Origin: Megalobrama amblycephala
Lineage: Eukaryota > Chordata > Actinopteri > Cypriniformes > Xenocyprididae
Direction: 5' to 3'
NCBI RefSeq assembly: GCF_018812025.1
Contig: NC_063051.1
Coordinates: 7,854,396 to 7,918,395, forward strand
DNA: 64,000 nucleotides
Position 1 is the first letter of the stretch, and every line of letters begins with the position of its first letter. The position numbers were made by a program, and so were the translations under genes. The notes under the pieces were generated by a model. It did not search any database. It worked only from the letters and a program-made list of their open reading frames with translations, and was not told where the DNA came from. Below are positions 36,276-48,400 of this stretch, piece after piece.

Positions 36276-36880
36276 AGGTGCTAAAGAGGATCTTTTCGTC
36301 GACTGAGAAACCAAAGACTGTTACTGAGTTTTTGAAATGAGCGCATGTGTAAGAACAACCCCCTCTCCTTCACAGTTCATTTCAAGGGAACGCCTCCCAA
36401 AACTCGTGCACGAGTATTGGAACACGAGTGTTTACCACCGGCATTCGCTGTGTCGTGTTAGTGGATTCATTATGTCGGACTCACCGCAGGTAACTCATAA
36501 TCTGCAGTTGTTACTCCTGTCTCCTGACAAAAACATTGCATGCAGCGCCTGTGGAGTGTGGAAATTTACTGGAGCGCGCAGCCGCGCTCCTCTCTCACAA
36601 GGAATGTCACGGCAGTGATTGACAAGCCAGAGGGCCAATCCGCGCACGTCTCTCACAAGGAACGTCACGGCAGTGATTGACAAGCCAAAGGGCCAATCGT
36701 TTACGCGATGATCGCGTAAACGATTGGCTCATGTTTTTAAGGCCCTACCTCGTGCACAGATGATGTATATTAATATTATTCCTTTCAGTGCACCTAATAA
36801 ATAGTCTTTTATCAGTTAGTAAAGACAGTTTCAAGTAATATTGCAAAAATGTATAAAACAAAACATCCTCTTTAGCACCT
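36276..36880 (+). mobile_element. TTAA-flanked element, AGGTGCTA type, copy B (605 bp)
   Basis: Ends AGGTGCTAAAGAGGATCTTT and aacatcctctttagcacct; TTAA at 36272-36275 and 36881-36884. Inverted relative of 30345-30875. It is longer mainly because of a 58-bp tandem duplication (about 36592-36707) and a palindromic stretch after it. Carries the same ATGTCGGACTCACCGCAG + GTAACT exon-like start at 36471. Confidence 0.87.
36592..36700. repeat. 58-bp tandem duplication inside element copy B
   Basis: ctctcacaaggaatgtcacg begins at 36592 and recurs at 36650 as ctctcacaaggaacgtcacg; both continue gcagtgattgacaagcca. The related element at 30345-30875 has only one unit. Confidence 0.85.
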
Positions 36881-36887
36881 TTAAGCC

Positions 36888-37252
36888 GCGGTCACACTAG
36901 ACTTTGAATGTGCGAAATTTTTTCGAATGCTGTAACGGTCGTGATATGACGTCACAGTCTACAGTGTCTTTTTTATAAACATGAATTCAACGCATAACTT
37001 AAAGTAATACATTCAAAATGTAAAAATATAGAACCTACTCGACTTTACTGCAAAAATATAATTCTTTTCATTCAGGCAAGAGGTCATGCAGTGATGAATC
37101 GATCTTCTACTGGTCGCACGTTTTCACGTGATGCGAATTCGCAGGTCAGAGTTCACCAAACTTTAACTTTGGAACGCAGCGAAATGCGGAATTTTTCGCA
37201 CGAGCTTGCGTTTGAATGGAAGTCAATGGAACGAAAAGTGCAGTGTGACCGC
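36888..37252. mobile_element. GCGGTCACAC-type MITE (365 bp)
   Basis: The left end GCGGTCACACTAGACTTT and the right end, reverse-complemented, GCGGTCACACTGCACTTT match at 16 of 18 bases. It starts three bases after the TTAA of the preceding element. The target duplication is not clear. Non-coding. Confidence 0.7.
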
Positions 37253-40200
37253 CCCTTTACACTGAGACCGTTTTCAACAACTTGCACTTTGAGACCAGTT
37301 TTCAAAAGTTTACGTTTTCAGACAACCAAAACGCCGTTTCCGTGTAAATGAATGGCCAAAACGCATAAGAAGTTTTCCGTTTTTAGTTGAATGGTGTGTA
37401 AAACGGCCCCTTCAACAGTCCAACATGGCCTCACCCCCTTTGTTGCGTGTTCCCTGGGGCAAGATGATGTCACCAACCTGGGAAGAAGCTCATTGTAGTC
37501 CCTACCAGCCATTTGTTGTAGCCCTTAAAAAGTGATTTCTGTAAAAGAAAAGATCTCCCTTTGCATTGAACTTTGAGTGTCGTAACTTTGCATATGTTGT
37601 TTATGCTCAAACATTACACACTAACTAAAGTTAAAAAAAAGTCAAATCATAATCAAGGATCCCTTAAGTTCAAGTATTAAGTTCTTTTTTTGTAAATTTG
37701 TTGTAAGTAAACCACATTTTGCTTTACATTAAATGCTGTTGTTTTCAGTTTGCAAAGTTAACTTTTTTAATGTGAGTTTGAAACTAAATGCTGATTGAGT
37801 CGTTTACCCAAAAACATGTTGAAATTGTTATAGCTATATATTTTTTGTTAGCTTTAAAGTCTGTCCAACTTGGTTTCTATGAAGATGAATGGTATACACT
37901 GCATCTCTCAATGACAATGAACAATAACCACCTTAATGTTCTGCTGCTATCTTTAAAACGAGAGGCATATGGAATAAGGTCAATCTTCGAAATTTGCCCT
38001 GGTTTTTCATAAGGATTTTTTTTGAGTCAATACAGGACCTCACACTTGCACTTTAAAAACAGATACTGTATAAGAGACCTTATAGATATGTAATGTCTTT
38101 TAATATTTCCTTTTGTCAGTGGTTTAGCCAGAGGGTCTTGCTGATGTTGAGATTTTATTAGACAGCTGCAGCTCATATACTGAACTGTACAGCCTTGTAA
38201 TGGATGTTTCTAATGGAGCTTGTGAGAGGAGGTCTGTAGTCGAGAGTATAAAAGGGCAAATAAGGCCCTGACGTAACACTTTTAACAATGTGACTTTCCC
38301 GTTTCAGATGATGGAGTATTAATGAATTGTGCATATTGAGGCTGTTACTGTACTCTGGAAGACTTTTATGAAGCAACTTGCTTGTACCAGCTCGGTCTCA
38401 AGAGGTGCATTATTTTGTGGGATGAAATGATGGTTTGGAACGACTGCCATCAAATAATGACTCTTTATAAATAGTGCAAATGCTTACCATGTGTTAAGAA
38501 TACTTTTGTAATGAGATACAATAACACTTTTTTAAGCATCTCTGCTACATCTAAAGAAATGTCAGTTGTCTGGCCGACCGAGGGGATTTTTTGGCTGCTG
38601 TTAAGTATGGAATGTTATCTTTGTACTTTTGTCATTTTTGCATCGAAGGGCTGGATTTCATCATCTGTTTAAGAAGTTGGTTCACATTGTTTCCTTACTA
38701 GGGAATTATTATGACAAACCCACAAAGATTCTGAGGTTTGGATGCGTCAATTTGCTGAAGGAAAACTTTTTACTTTGGCATTGTGTTTTGTGTGTGTTTT
38801 TTAATTATCGTTTGCCAGCCAGGAACGTGTTCTCCTGCAGATGCATGATTGCAAAATGCAAACTTAACGCCAAATTCGGACCACTTGGACTGTGCGTGTC
38901 AAGTTTAGTTGATTTGATCCTTTGGTCCAAGTTTTTCAGAATTGAGCACTATTATTGGACTTTATTTACAAATGTATTTTCTGTCATTTTTGATACATTT
39001 AATGCATCGTTCCAGAATAAAAGTATAAATTTCTCTATAAAAACAAACAAACTCTTACTCACCCCAAACCTTCCAATGGTTGTGTATCTGATATAAAAAA
39101 ACTCGAATGTTACTCTCTTTTTCTTTATAATTTCAGAGTTTCGAAACACCTCTTGAATTGTGATGGTTTCATGCTCTTAGCAGCCAAACATTCACCACAC
39201 AGTGCACTTTTTTTATGTTCATCCACTTTGCAAGTGAATTTAATGCAGTCCGGGTTATGTTTTTGTTCAACTTGTGTACTTTTGTTCGTGGTTTTTGAGG
39301 ATGTCACGCTATTTAGTTAGCTTCTACCAGTGGCAAATGCGCACGGCCTTTGATGTCAACAACAAAAAGACATGGAAAATGTTTCTCCTCCCTTTTTAAA
39401 AGTTCTTAAGCGGGTTTATTTTGTCATCCTGACCCACTACAGCAGCTCTAGTGTGTTGTTTTTGATCACGAGAGCCAATGATCAAAGACGCCCATCCCAT
39501 TAGCAATAATAATTGGAGCAGTGGAGCATGGAGCAAAGACATTGTAACTAGGACACAGTCACGCTGTTATGCTTCGTAACTTTTCATTGAACAGTGTTAA
39601 ATAGGCCTTGTGTTAAATCTTTTTATAGATTCTTTTGACAAGCAAGAAGCGTGATTACAAGCTGAAGGCTTTTTTGCAATATGATCCTCTGACAGTTGGC
39701 TTTTATTAGTTTAACAGTAACCGCAGAAAGAATTGTCGCTTATTTTAATCAGTTTTGCTGGACTTCTAGAGTTAACTTGGACTCGTCTGTTGTTGTTGGC
39801 GAGTTCTAACAGATGCAACTGCTTTTGAGTGTCAGTATGGAAATGTGACTTGTCTCCCTCTCTCTATTTATTATTTCCAAATTCCCAACCTTCGTAACTC
39901 TTGTTACAACCAGAAAGCATTACCTCATAGCATCCAGAGCCACCGTCACCGACAACATTTAATATGAACAATCTGCTGCCTTTTGGATGTGACTCACTGA
40001 CTCGTTTTGCCCTCTGCGTTCTCTTCCGTTACGTCCCTCGGCCAGCAACCATTATTTCATAACTTTTAACAGAAAAACCACAAACTCTATCGTTTTATGA
40101 TTCCAAAAGAGTTGTTTAACAGAAATAAGCCTGCAGATGGTTTTAATGACACCGCTTAAGATGAGTAAAAAGAAATTGAGTAGCAAGCGGAAGTCGCTCG

Positions 40201-40661
40201 AGTATTTTGGGTAATGGTTGGCCATATGACATGCAGTTGGGTAATATGGCATTGAAGGCTTTGCGATGATGAACGTTGTAAAAATTAATGGTTATCCAAA
40301 TTTCTTTTCATGTCTGCTTGGATTGAACTCTGGGTTCAGCTGTTATCTGGCAAGTGCACATGTTAAGAACATCTTTGATTAATAAGACACAAGACTTGCA
40401 CACAAGCAGATTTGTTTTGTTTTTTTCATTGGGCGTAACCATTACTGCAATTTTTTAGTGCCTTTCGTACTTAAATATTTGTCTTAAGTATTTGTAATAT
40501 TCATTCTCCAGAAGGATTTTGAAAGCTTTTTTAATAAAGAGTTACAGGCCAGAATCGCAACATTTTAATGTGATTCATCTTGAATTTTGAAACCAAAAAA
40601 ATTTGGAAATTGAAGAAAAAAAAAGTTTGTAACCCATGAAGAAATATTGTTTAAAAACACA

Positions 40662-40662
40662 G

Positions 40663-40722
<60 letters not shown>
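40662..40722. repeat. (GT)n(TA)n microsatellite
   Basis: A short GT run followed by about 40 bases of pure TA. Confidence 0.95.
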
Positions 40723-40724
<2 letters not shown>

Positions 40725-41124
40725 CTCATTTGTGACTGTAGAAAGACCTTGGGAGAAAGATCACGGGAGCAGGTGGATGTTGCGATTTCTTTTGCTGTAA
40801 TTTCTTGATATTTGCTGTTTCCATGGTAACAGTGACTTCTCTGACTGGTGGTCTGTTCAGGATCATGGGAAGTGTAGGTCTCCACAAATCATTGTAAATA
40901 ATGTGGCTTTTACAGAAGCATCTCAATGAAGAAAAGAATGGGATTTTTCTGTGTACAATATTTGAACATTAGCAGAGTGTCTAGCATCTTTGATTATTTA
41001 TTAACTATGTTGTATATAATAACTGATGTATTAATACTCATGCACTTACCTCGGGATTCTATTGTATAATGGTAACTGGTTGCCAGTAAAAAGCATTGTA
41101 ACTACAGCAATTTTGCTCTACTGC

Positions 41125-41206
41125 AAAACCATATAAACCAATAAATAAATACGGGATCTCTTTTTTTAGATATTATATTTATTTATTGGATTATATGGTT
41201 CGATGG
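41125..41206. repeat. short inverted repeat (stem of about 26 bp)
   Basis: aaccatataaaccaataaat at the left and atttattggattatatggtt at the right are complementary with one mismatch, around a 22-base centre. Confidence 0.8.
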
Positions 41207-42458
41207 TATTTTGGAAACAATGGCTACTATGGTACATTTTTGTAAGGGTCGTGTCAAAACTATAACAATCAATATCATGCATGCACTTTTATGTTTGACA
41301 GTTTCAGGGTTTTTTTCTTCAGTTTTTTTGAAGATTGCCTCCAGAACAAGGAATCACTGCACTCTGTAAAAACAGAAAATCGCACGCTCTGCTAAACTAA
41401 GACTGAATGAGTTGAACACTTCCTGTTCTTCCAAATAAACAGTGGGAGAGATTTGAACGCAGAGTTCTGAGAACTTACGCTTCAGATATTGGCGAGCATG
41501 AGCATAATGTGGAAGCCATATGACAGGTCTCTTCAAATGTCTTGCACATGTATTCAACATTGAAAGTGAATTGAACCATTGTGCAAGAGCTCGCCAAATG
41601 TACATACAGTCACACGCACAATACATTTGTACTATATATGTAGATGTGTGTAAACATAAATAACAGAAAATCAATGTTCAAAAATAAAAAAAACATCCAT
41701 GTTTCTTATCAAAATTACTTTAATGGTGGCAATAAATATGTTCACCCTCACCATTATTAGAAGATTAAAACTAAATAAAATGTATTAGTTTGGAAAAATG
41801 AGCTACGTGGCCTAATGTTGAAATAATACAGGGTAGTTAATGCCAAATTTAGTCCATATATGCACTTCAATTCAAACATATAACCAGATTTTGGAAAATC
41901 TTCTTTCTTCATTCCCAGGCAAATGGGAATCTGGATGTCCATCTATATTTCCCATGTCTTAAAGCTGAAGTGAGTCATTTCTGCACCAAACAGAGTAATG
42001 ATTGTTTTCAAACAGGTTCCCCAAACACTCCCATCTCCCATTGGTCAGTCACACAGATAGTCCCGCCCAAAATTGCACCATTGGTTGCTCACTGGTAAGT
42101 ACTTGAAGTACTTTGCCTTTAACTTGCTGGAATGTTGGTAAATGCACTTTCTACAGAACAATCATTCTTTGAATAGATATTCATATATATCTGTAGTTCT
42201 TATCAAAATATGAAACAACACCCCAAATGACAGACATAAAAATTAATGTTGATATACTATATGATTAAAAGGTTTCTATATACATTTTTGCTTTATGAAA
42301 ATCTCTTTAGATAAAAAAAGTCATATTTCAGAGCATTTGCAGCAAGCACTTTGTTATAGCACCGAACTGAGTGATCCTCCTTCAGTCTATCAGATTGTGC
42401 TATGCACATCATAAATGGGTCAGGATTTGAACAGTGAACAAGAATGGCACGTCGCTTT

Positions 42459-43229
42459 TTACAAAAGATAAATATTCCAGCACCATGCATTTAGAATTGA
42501 CAGCAGAATCAATGAAGAGTGCAGTGCATTAGCAGAGCTTATCTTTGGTCCCGTTGAATGATCACTGTAGGAACTGTAGCGTGGCACCACCCCGACACTT
42601 GTGCTGCATTGCACCATTGGTGTCTGAAAGGATGTTGGCCTTTTTGCAGGTCGATCCGGGCTGGATCCATCTGTGGGCCTTTCCCCATTAAACAACAGGG
42701 GGCGTCCTTTATGATTAACCCCCATCTTAAACAGCTCATACTCTTTGTGCGGAAGTCGTATTCCCAAAGCGTCGCAACCGTCCGTCCAGGTTATGTCTTG
42801 CTCGACACCCACCTTCCACCTGCCTGCCTGTCCACATCTTCCATTTTGCGTTGTATTCAATTCCCGCAACAGTGCATGGTCAAACACAATCACTTTTGCC
42901 CGTGTCACCTTGAAGACGAGCTCGGTGGCCCCACGTACTTTAACGGACTGTCCTACTTTAGCGTAATGACCTGTTGCCAACAACGTAAAGATGGGCTGGC
43001 GGCACATTGGGTCAGAGTAATGTTGGTAGGTGCCCTCCCAAGTGCGTTGCTCCTCGTTGAAAGCAAAAAGGCGGGTAAGGAAGAGGACAGATGGACGGGA
43101 CTCGCAGCGTTGGCTCACCCAGTTTCCGTTTAGATCCAGTGGAATGAAGGGGGATGGGGGAAGAATGGGTGGATGCTGTTCAGAGGCTCGGTATACCAGG
43201 GCGCACACTGGGCATGGGTGGATGTGGTG
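42459..43229 (-). CDS. apcdd1l: apcdd1l exon 4 (second APCDDC domain and C-terminus)
   Basis: Acceptor ctctctctcag; 256 codons and TAA. Starts HHIHPCPVCALVYRASEQHP and continues with WEGTYQHYSDPMCRQPIFTL, GATELVFKVTRAKV, CDALGIRLPHKEYELFKMG and LLFNGERPTDGSSPDRPAKR. The final ~20 residues (SSLILLSILNAWCWNIYLL) are hydrophobic with almost no tail after them. Confidence 0.95.
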   Translation of the reverse strand, partial: HHIHPCPVCALVYRASEQHPPILPPSPFIPLDLNGNWVSQRCESRPSVLFLTRLFAFNEEQRTWEGTYQHYSDPMCRQPIFTLLATGHYAKVGQSVKVRGATELVFKVTRAKVIVFDHALLRELNTTQNGRCGQAGRWKVGVEQDITWTDGCDALGIRLPHKEYELFKMGVNHKGRPLLFNGERPTDGSSPDRPAKRPTSFQTPMVQCSTSVGVVPRYSSYSDHSTGPKISSANALHSSLILLSILNAWCWNIYLL

Positions 43230-45385
43230 CTGAGAGAGAGAAAAAAACATTTATAATGTTGCGAAAGATTTCTATTTCAAATAAATGCTGCTCTTTTGAA
43301 CTTTATATTCATAGTGAGACTATGACTTTGGTGAGACTTTTCAAAAACATCAAAAAGTCATACCAATCCTAAACTTTTGAACAGTATATATGCAAGTGTT
43401 TGCATCTGCATACTTGCCTAGATTGTTTGTAACCTTATTTTTGCTTACTTTACATTGACTCTAGTGCTAGGCGAATACGCAGTCCTGTTATACACATTTA
43501 ATGAACTTTTATGTTAGTCTGGTGGCACAATACCCAGCTATAAGTTTGAATATGGTCATCATTTGAAACATTTTAGCAAACCTAAGAATACTCTACAAAA
43601 AAAATACTCTAGTCTTAAAGGTCCCGTTTTTCGTGGTTTTTTGAAGCTTTGATTGTGTTTATAGTGTGCAATATAACATGTGTTCATGTTTCGCGTGTAA
43701 AAAAACACAGTATTTTTCACATAATTTACTTATCTGTATACCGCTGTTTCCACTGTCATAAAAACGGGCTGATGACTTCCTTGTTCTATGAAGTCCCTCC
43801 TTCAGAAATACCTAACGAGTTCTGATTGTGCCAGCGGTTCCTGTGTTGTGATTCGACAGCTCTGAGCGCACCGTGCCCGGAAAAGTCACGCCTCTTACCA
43901 TAACGTGGAGATGCACGCGCTCAGTGTTATTGTAAACATGTCTTTAATTTTACCCTATCAATTTGAGCCGGAATCAGACCCGGTGATTGGACTGCGGGAT
44001 GAAAATAAAAGCGTTTCGACGACATGGCGACAAACACACTCTACAAACGCAACTCTTGTGTATTCCTGTGGGCGGAGGTTAGTCAAAAAACTGTTTTAGT
44101 GACGTCATTAAAGAAGGAAGTAGAGGGATGTAGTCCAAACTGGCCGTTCGATGTAGGCGACTTCTGTTAAATAAAATATCTCGCTTGGCATTGAACTTTG
44201 AGCTTTAAAATTGTACAGATTTTATTTATACACTAACAACAACATTACACACTAACTAAAGTTTGAAACATGGGATCACGAAGAACGGGACCTTTAAAGT
44301 GATCTCTCTATCTCATTACCATTTCAATCATATCCGACTTGGTTATTATCCGACTTGGTGATTATACGGCCATCTCTCGCCATACGCAAGAGACTGTCCA
44401 TTAATTTTCTTGGCAGTGTTTTTTCTGGGCTAGTTTGCCAGGTCTTTCCCCAACCCTCCCCATTACATGGCTCGGGACTTGCATTCACACCTACGGCCAA
44501 TTTGTCATGTCCAATCCACCTAACCTGCATACTTTACGCCCATTTTTATAACCTTTTTGGTTCTTTTCAATTTTGAATACCTGGATTTTCAATGGAGGGA
44601 CAAAAAACTCTCAGGTTATATTAAAAAGATCTTGTTTTTCAAAGATTAACCAAAGTCTTATGGGTTTGGAACATCATGAGGGTGAGTAAATAATGACAGA
44701 ATTTTAATTTTCTCTTTAACTCTCACCATAGCATTCTGTAGAGGCTCCTGGTAACCAGTCGGTCTATGGTGCACCCTTTCATTCCAGTCTGTGTGCACGT
44801 CCCCTAAGAACAGCTTCTGAGCCGGCCTGCTGTGAGGATGGTGATGGGTCTCCACCCGTAGCAACTCCAGTTCCATCATGGAGAACCCAAGAGCACCCAG
44901 GCAGTCTTTCTCTGCTTTGGCATTAAAGAGTTCATAGAAGCGATGAGGCACCAGGTGTCCTCCAGCTTTGAGCCCCGGGCAGGACGAGGGCAGACGGGTC
45001 GCGAGATGATGGATGGCCTTCTGGCTGTGAATGACCATCCCCACTTTATGGAGGTGGTGCTCCGCTTCAGTTGCTCCACTGGTGATCCATGAGGCCTGGC
45101 GTAGCCGCAGTTTACCCCTGATCACAAGAGAGTATGTTGGGATGTGGCACTCACTGTCAGAGTAATAGTGCTGGAGGGCCCTGAAGAGACGTGTGGGGCT
45201 TTGGTAAAATGTGTAGGATCGAGTGAGGAATTCTGGACCGGGCCGCACTTCACATCTGAGAAGGAAATAACAAATATAGTCAAGAAGTTAGTCAATATGG
45301 CAATTGCAAACCATTTTACTTCCATAATCTGATGCATTTCCATGTGAAACAGGATGTTCAATAAGGCAAAATGTAGGATGGGACT

Positions 45386-45420
<35 letters not shown>

Positions 45421-48400
45421 TATTGATTGTAAAATTAAGTACAATTTAATACTCTTTGTTTTGCCAGATTATTGCAACATTAAATATCATCTGATAGTTT
45501 AACATTTATACATACTGTATATTAAAATAGACAGCAGTTCTTTCTTTCTCAGCAGCTTTCTCAGCAGTGATAATATGCACCGATAAATCGTTCACAATAA
45601 GACTAGGATTTTGTATTAAGAATGTAATATGGGTCAAGTTGAATTTATGTTGACTTTAAAATAAGTCTTTCTAGGGGCTCTTACCTGCTTGACACCCAGT
45701 GGCCCTCCAGTTTGGGTGGTATGGTGGCTGTGATTCGTGCTTCATTCTGTAGATGGCGTAGCTGAACCTGGCACTGTGGCTCCCAAAACAGTCTGGTGCT
45801 GAGGTTGGCATGGGGTACGAGGGGGGCGGTGGGCACTTCCCACAGCTTACTGCCCATCACACACAAAACTGAGGAGAGATGGAAAATATCGTGTGCGTTA
45901 ATGCAGACAGTGCATTGTTATATATCTGCTTGCATGCAAGCTTAGTTTATATCAAAGAGTTGATACCCTCACTTGCTAAGGGTGCTTGTTTTCTTGTCAT
46001 TATTGAAGTTGTGAATTAGCTGTCTTGCAAAGATCAAACTATTAAAAAACATATATAGATATATATTATCTTCTCTATGTTTGTTTTTAATTTAAAAAAA
46101 TTGCCTTAAAGTGTTTGCTGGTCATAAGTTTTAAGTTAGTCCTAATTAACAGATTATGTGGATTGTTGTTGCTTGTAAGAGTTGCCAATATATTAAATTA
46201 AATGGGCTTTACTGAAATCCTTCCAGAAGGTCTAAGTTTGCAATAATGTGCTGATCTCTTTTCATGACTCTGTAGCCACATTTCCGAATAAATTAAGCCT
46301 GTAAAAAACCTCAGACACTTCAAAAAGATTGGTACCTCCAGCAATAAAAAAAAAAACTCCAAGAGGAGCATTTTCACTTCATGGTCGTTTACGGTCTATA
46401 AACAGGATTCTGCTGAACTGGAAGTGGTTGAAGGATTTTGCATTTCTGTAATTTTCCATGTAATGAAACGTGATGAGGTCTATTAGAGCCATATATAGAT
46501 CCCAATCCTGCTCTGACCATGATTTGCGGTGAGGGGCAGGGGGCCAGAGGTTTGGCATGTCACTTCAATCAGACACCATCTTCAAGGGAATAGGAAAGGA
46601 TATGTGGCCCTGGCCAATGCAAACAACAATTTTTGACAATTTTTTTTAAACAGACAGAAAAGCAAACATGGTTCCAGCTCATGAGGAGTGAGATTGGTCA
46701 ACATGGAACTGGGCATCTTTGTTTGATCTGTAAATCTCCTTGCCGTAGGCCTCACCACAGAACTGTCCTTGAGTAAGAACACTGTAGATATATGGTGTAG
46801 TAAACCTGATTAGCAGAGGGAGAGCTTTGGGAAGTTGCATGCTGAGAAGTGCTTCACGTGGACTCAAAAACTTCATTCAAAGAGGAAGGGTGGGAAGGAG
46901 AGAAACTGTTTATTTGGAACCTCATTTACTCCTGTGAAAATGTCAAATAATTGTTACAGGTCCAAGTCACATTTCACCCCAAAATCGACAGAAAATTAAG
47001 CCTGTTTTAGAACAATTAAAATTATTGCATTGTGATGTTTTTTCTATGACAATTAAGCACGTTTTCCCTAAAAACTGGGGGAATATTGGAATGATAAATT
47101 AGGGGTGAGAGTTTTTACATATGAATTGTCTGTAATTCTAGCAGAGATTTACTGCAAAAAAAGTACCATGTATAAAAAAAAAAAAATAAATAAATAAAAT
47201 TATTATAATTGTAATATATACTACAGTTCAAACATTTAGGGATGGTAAGATTTATTATGCACACCGAGGCTGCATTTATTTGATTAATAATAATAATATT
47301 AGAAATGATATCAGCATCATTACTCCAGTCTTCAGTGTCACATGATCATTCAGAAATCATTCTAATATGCTGATTTGCTGCTCAAGAAACATTTCTTATT
47401 ATCAATGTTGAAAAAAGTTATTTTGGATTTAGGGTAAAATATGAAATGTATGAATATACCACAGGATTGTTGAATGCTCGAATCTGATTGGTTGACCAAC
47501 GTTCTAAGGTGTGAAATTATTTTCAGGGAAACGCACGGTTATAGTTCCAGGCAGGTCTTGACCGCGTTGCAGTTCCGTATCACTTCACCAAATGATTTCA
47601 GTTATTTCAAAAGGTCCTACAACTGCAAAAGAACAAAACCCACAACAACACCGACCAAGCAAATAAATATAGTAAATAATAGGATGAAAACAAGAAATTA
47701 TTGTCATGGTTTTTGCCACAAAATACGTTTTATTGTGTCCTGAAAGCACATACTCTCTCCCGCTCTCTCTCTTTTAAAAGTACACACGTACTGTATAGTA
47801 CGGTCACACACTCGCACAGAAACGTTTTGTCAGCGCTGCTCTGATTAATTAATCTGTAAAATAGTTTAGCAACTTAAAAGATACATGACATTTCTCACCA
47901 GCGAGGTAATAACTGTGCGGTTCTTTAGTAGAGACACTGCTGCCATGAGAGACACACAGACTCAGGTAGGCTAATTCCAGGTTTTCACAACAAAACCTGC
48001 CCAATTGCTTCTCAAAACTAGTCCTATCGCGTTTCAGGGGGGGTCCTGCCGTAAAAATCACGTTTTGGGGGTAAAATCCACATTTTTGGCTGGGGTTTTG
48101 GTGAAATTCGCATTCCAGGGGCTAAATATGTTATTTGGGGTCGCTTCAAACCGGACATGATAAACAACCTGCGGAAACAGTGTTAAAGTAGCCCAATTCT
48201 GTGGGAAAACCGGAAAAAATGGCTCAAGCCTCCATTACTAGTTCTGAAATTAGGTTTTAGAATTAGCAACGGAGGCTTGGGATGAAATGCTTAAGAAAGG
48301 TCTCGAAACAATGTTTTGAGGTGTGGTAACTGTAGTATAAGCAAAGTCCCTTTAAGACAAGTCATTTCACTCTGCGGCCATCTTTGAAACGCCTCTCGGG

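Larger units (their letters stand above)
35525..37663. mobile_element. composite TTAA element with nested insertions (2.1 kb)
   Basis: TTAA at 35521-35524 and 37664-37667; ends AGGGGACCTATTATAC and (reverse complement) AGGGATCCTTGATTAT-like. The head (agatgtaatataagtct ... gaatgtgtctgtgaagtttc) matches the end of elements 1802-2726 and 58785-59772. The tail (tgcattgaactttgagtgt ... attacacactaactaaagtt) matches the tail of 43619-44293. Inside are a TTTACACGACAAC-type repeat, the TTAA element 36276-36880 and a GCGGTCACAC-type MITE. No transposase is visible. Confidence 0.7.
34766..42458. other. intergenic DNA between the converging vapb and apcdd1l genes
   Basis: No convincing gene. 35525-37663 is a nested transposon cluster. 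About 39400-40050 is unusually free of repeats and contains TAAT/ATTA-rich blocks, a candidate conserved non-coding region. A TA microsatellite lies at 40662-40722 and a small inverted repeat at 41125-41206. The 3' UTR of apcdd1l must end somewhere in 41-42.4 kb; an ATTAAA on the minus strand at 41719-41724 is one weak candidate. The open frame at 38629-39096 has no recognisable features. Confidence 0.5.

Noticed and set aside
38629..39096. 155-codon open frame on the + strand between vapb and apcdd1l
   Set aside because: No recognisable domain, no Kozak support, Phe/Leu/Asn composition as expected from AT-rich DNA, and its end runs into transposon-like sequence (actcttactcaccccaaacc).
41354..41674. 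106-codon open frame on the - strand downstream of apcdd1l
   Set aside because: No recognisable domain; probably in or beyond the apcdd1l 3' UTR.
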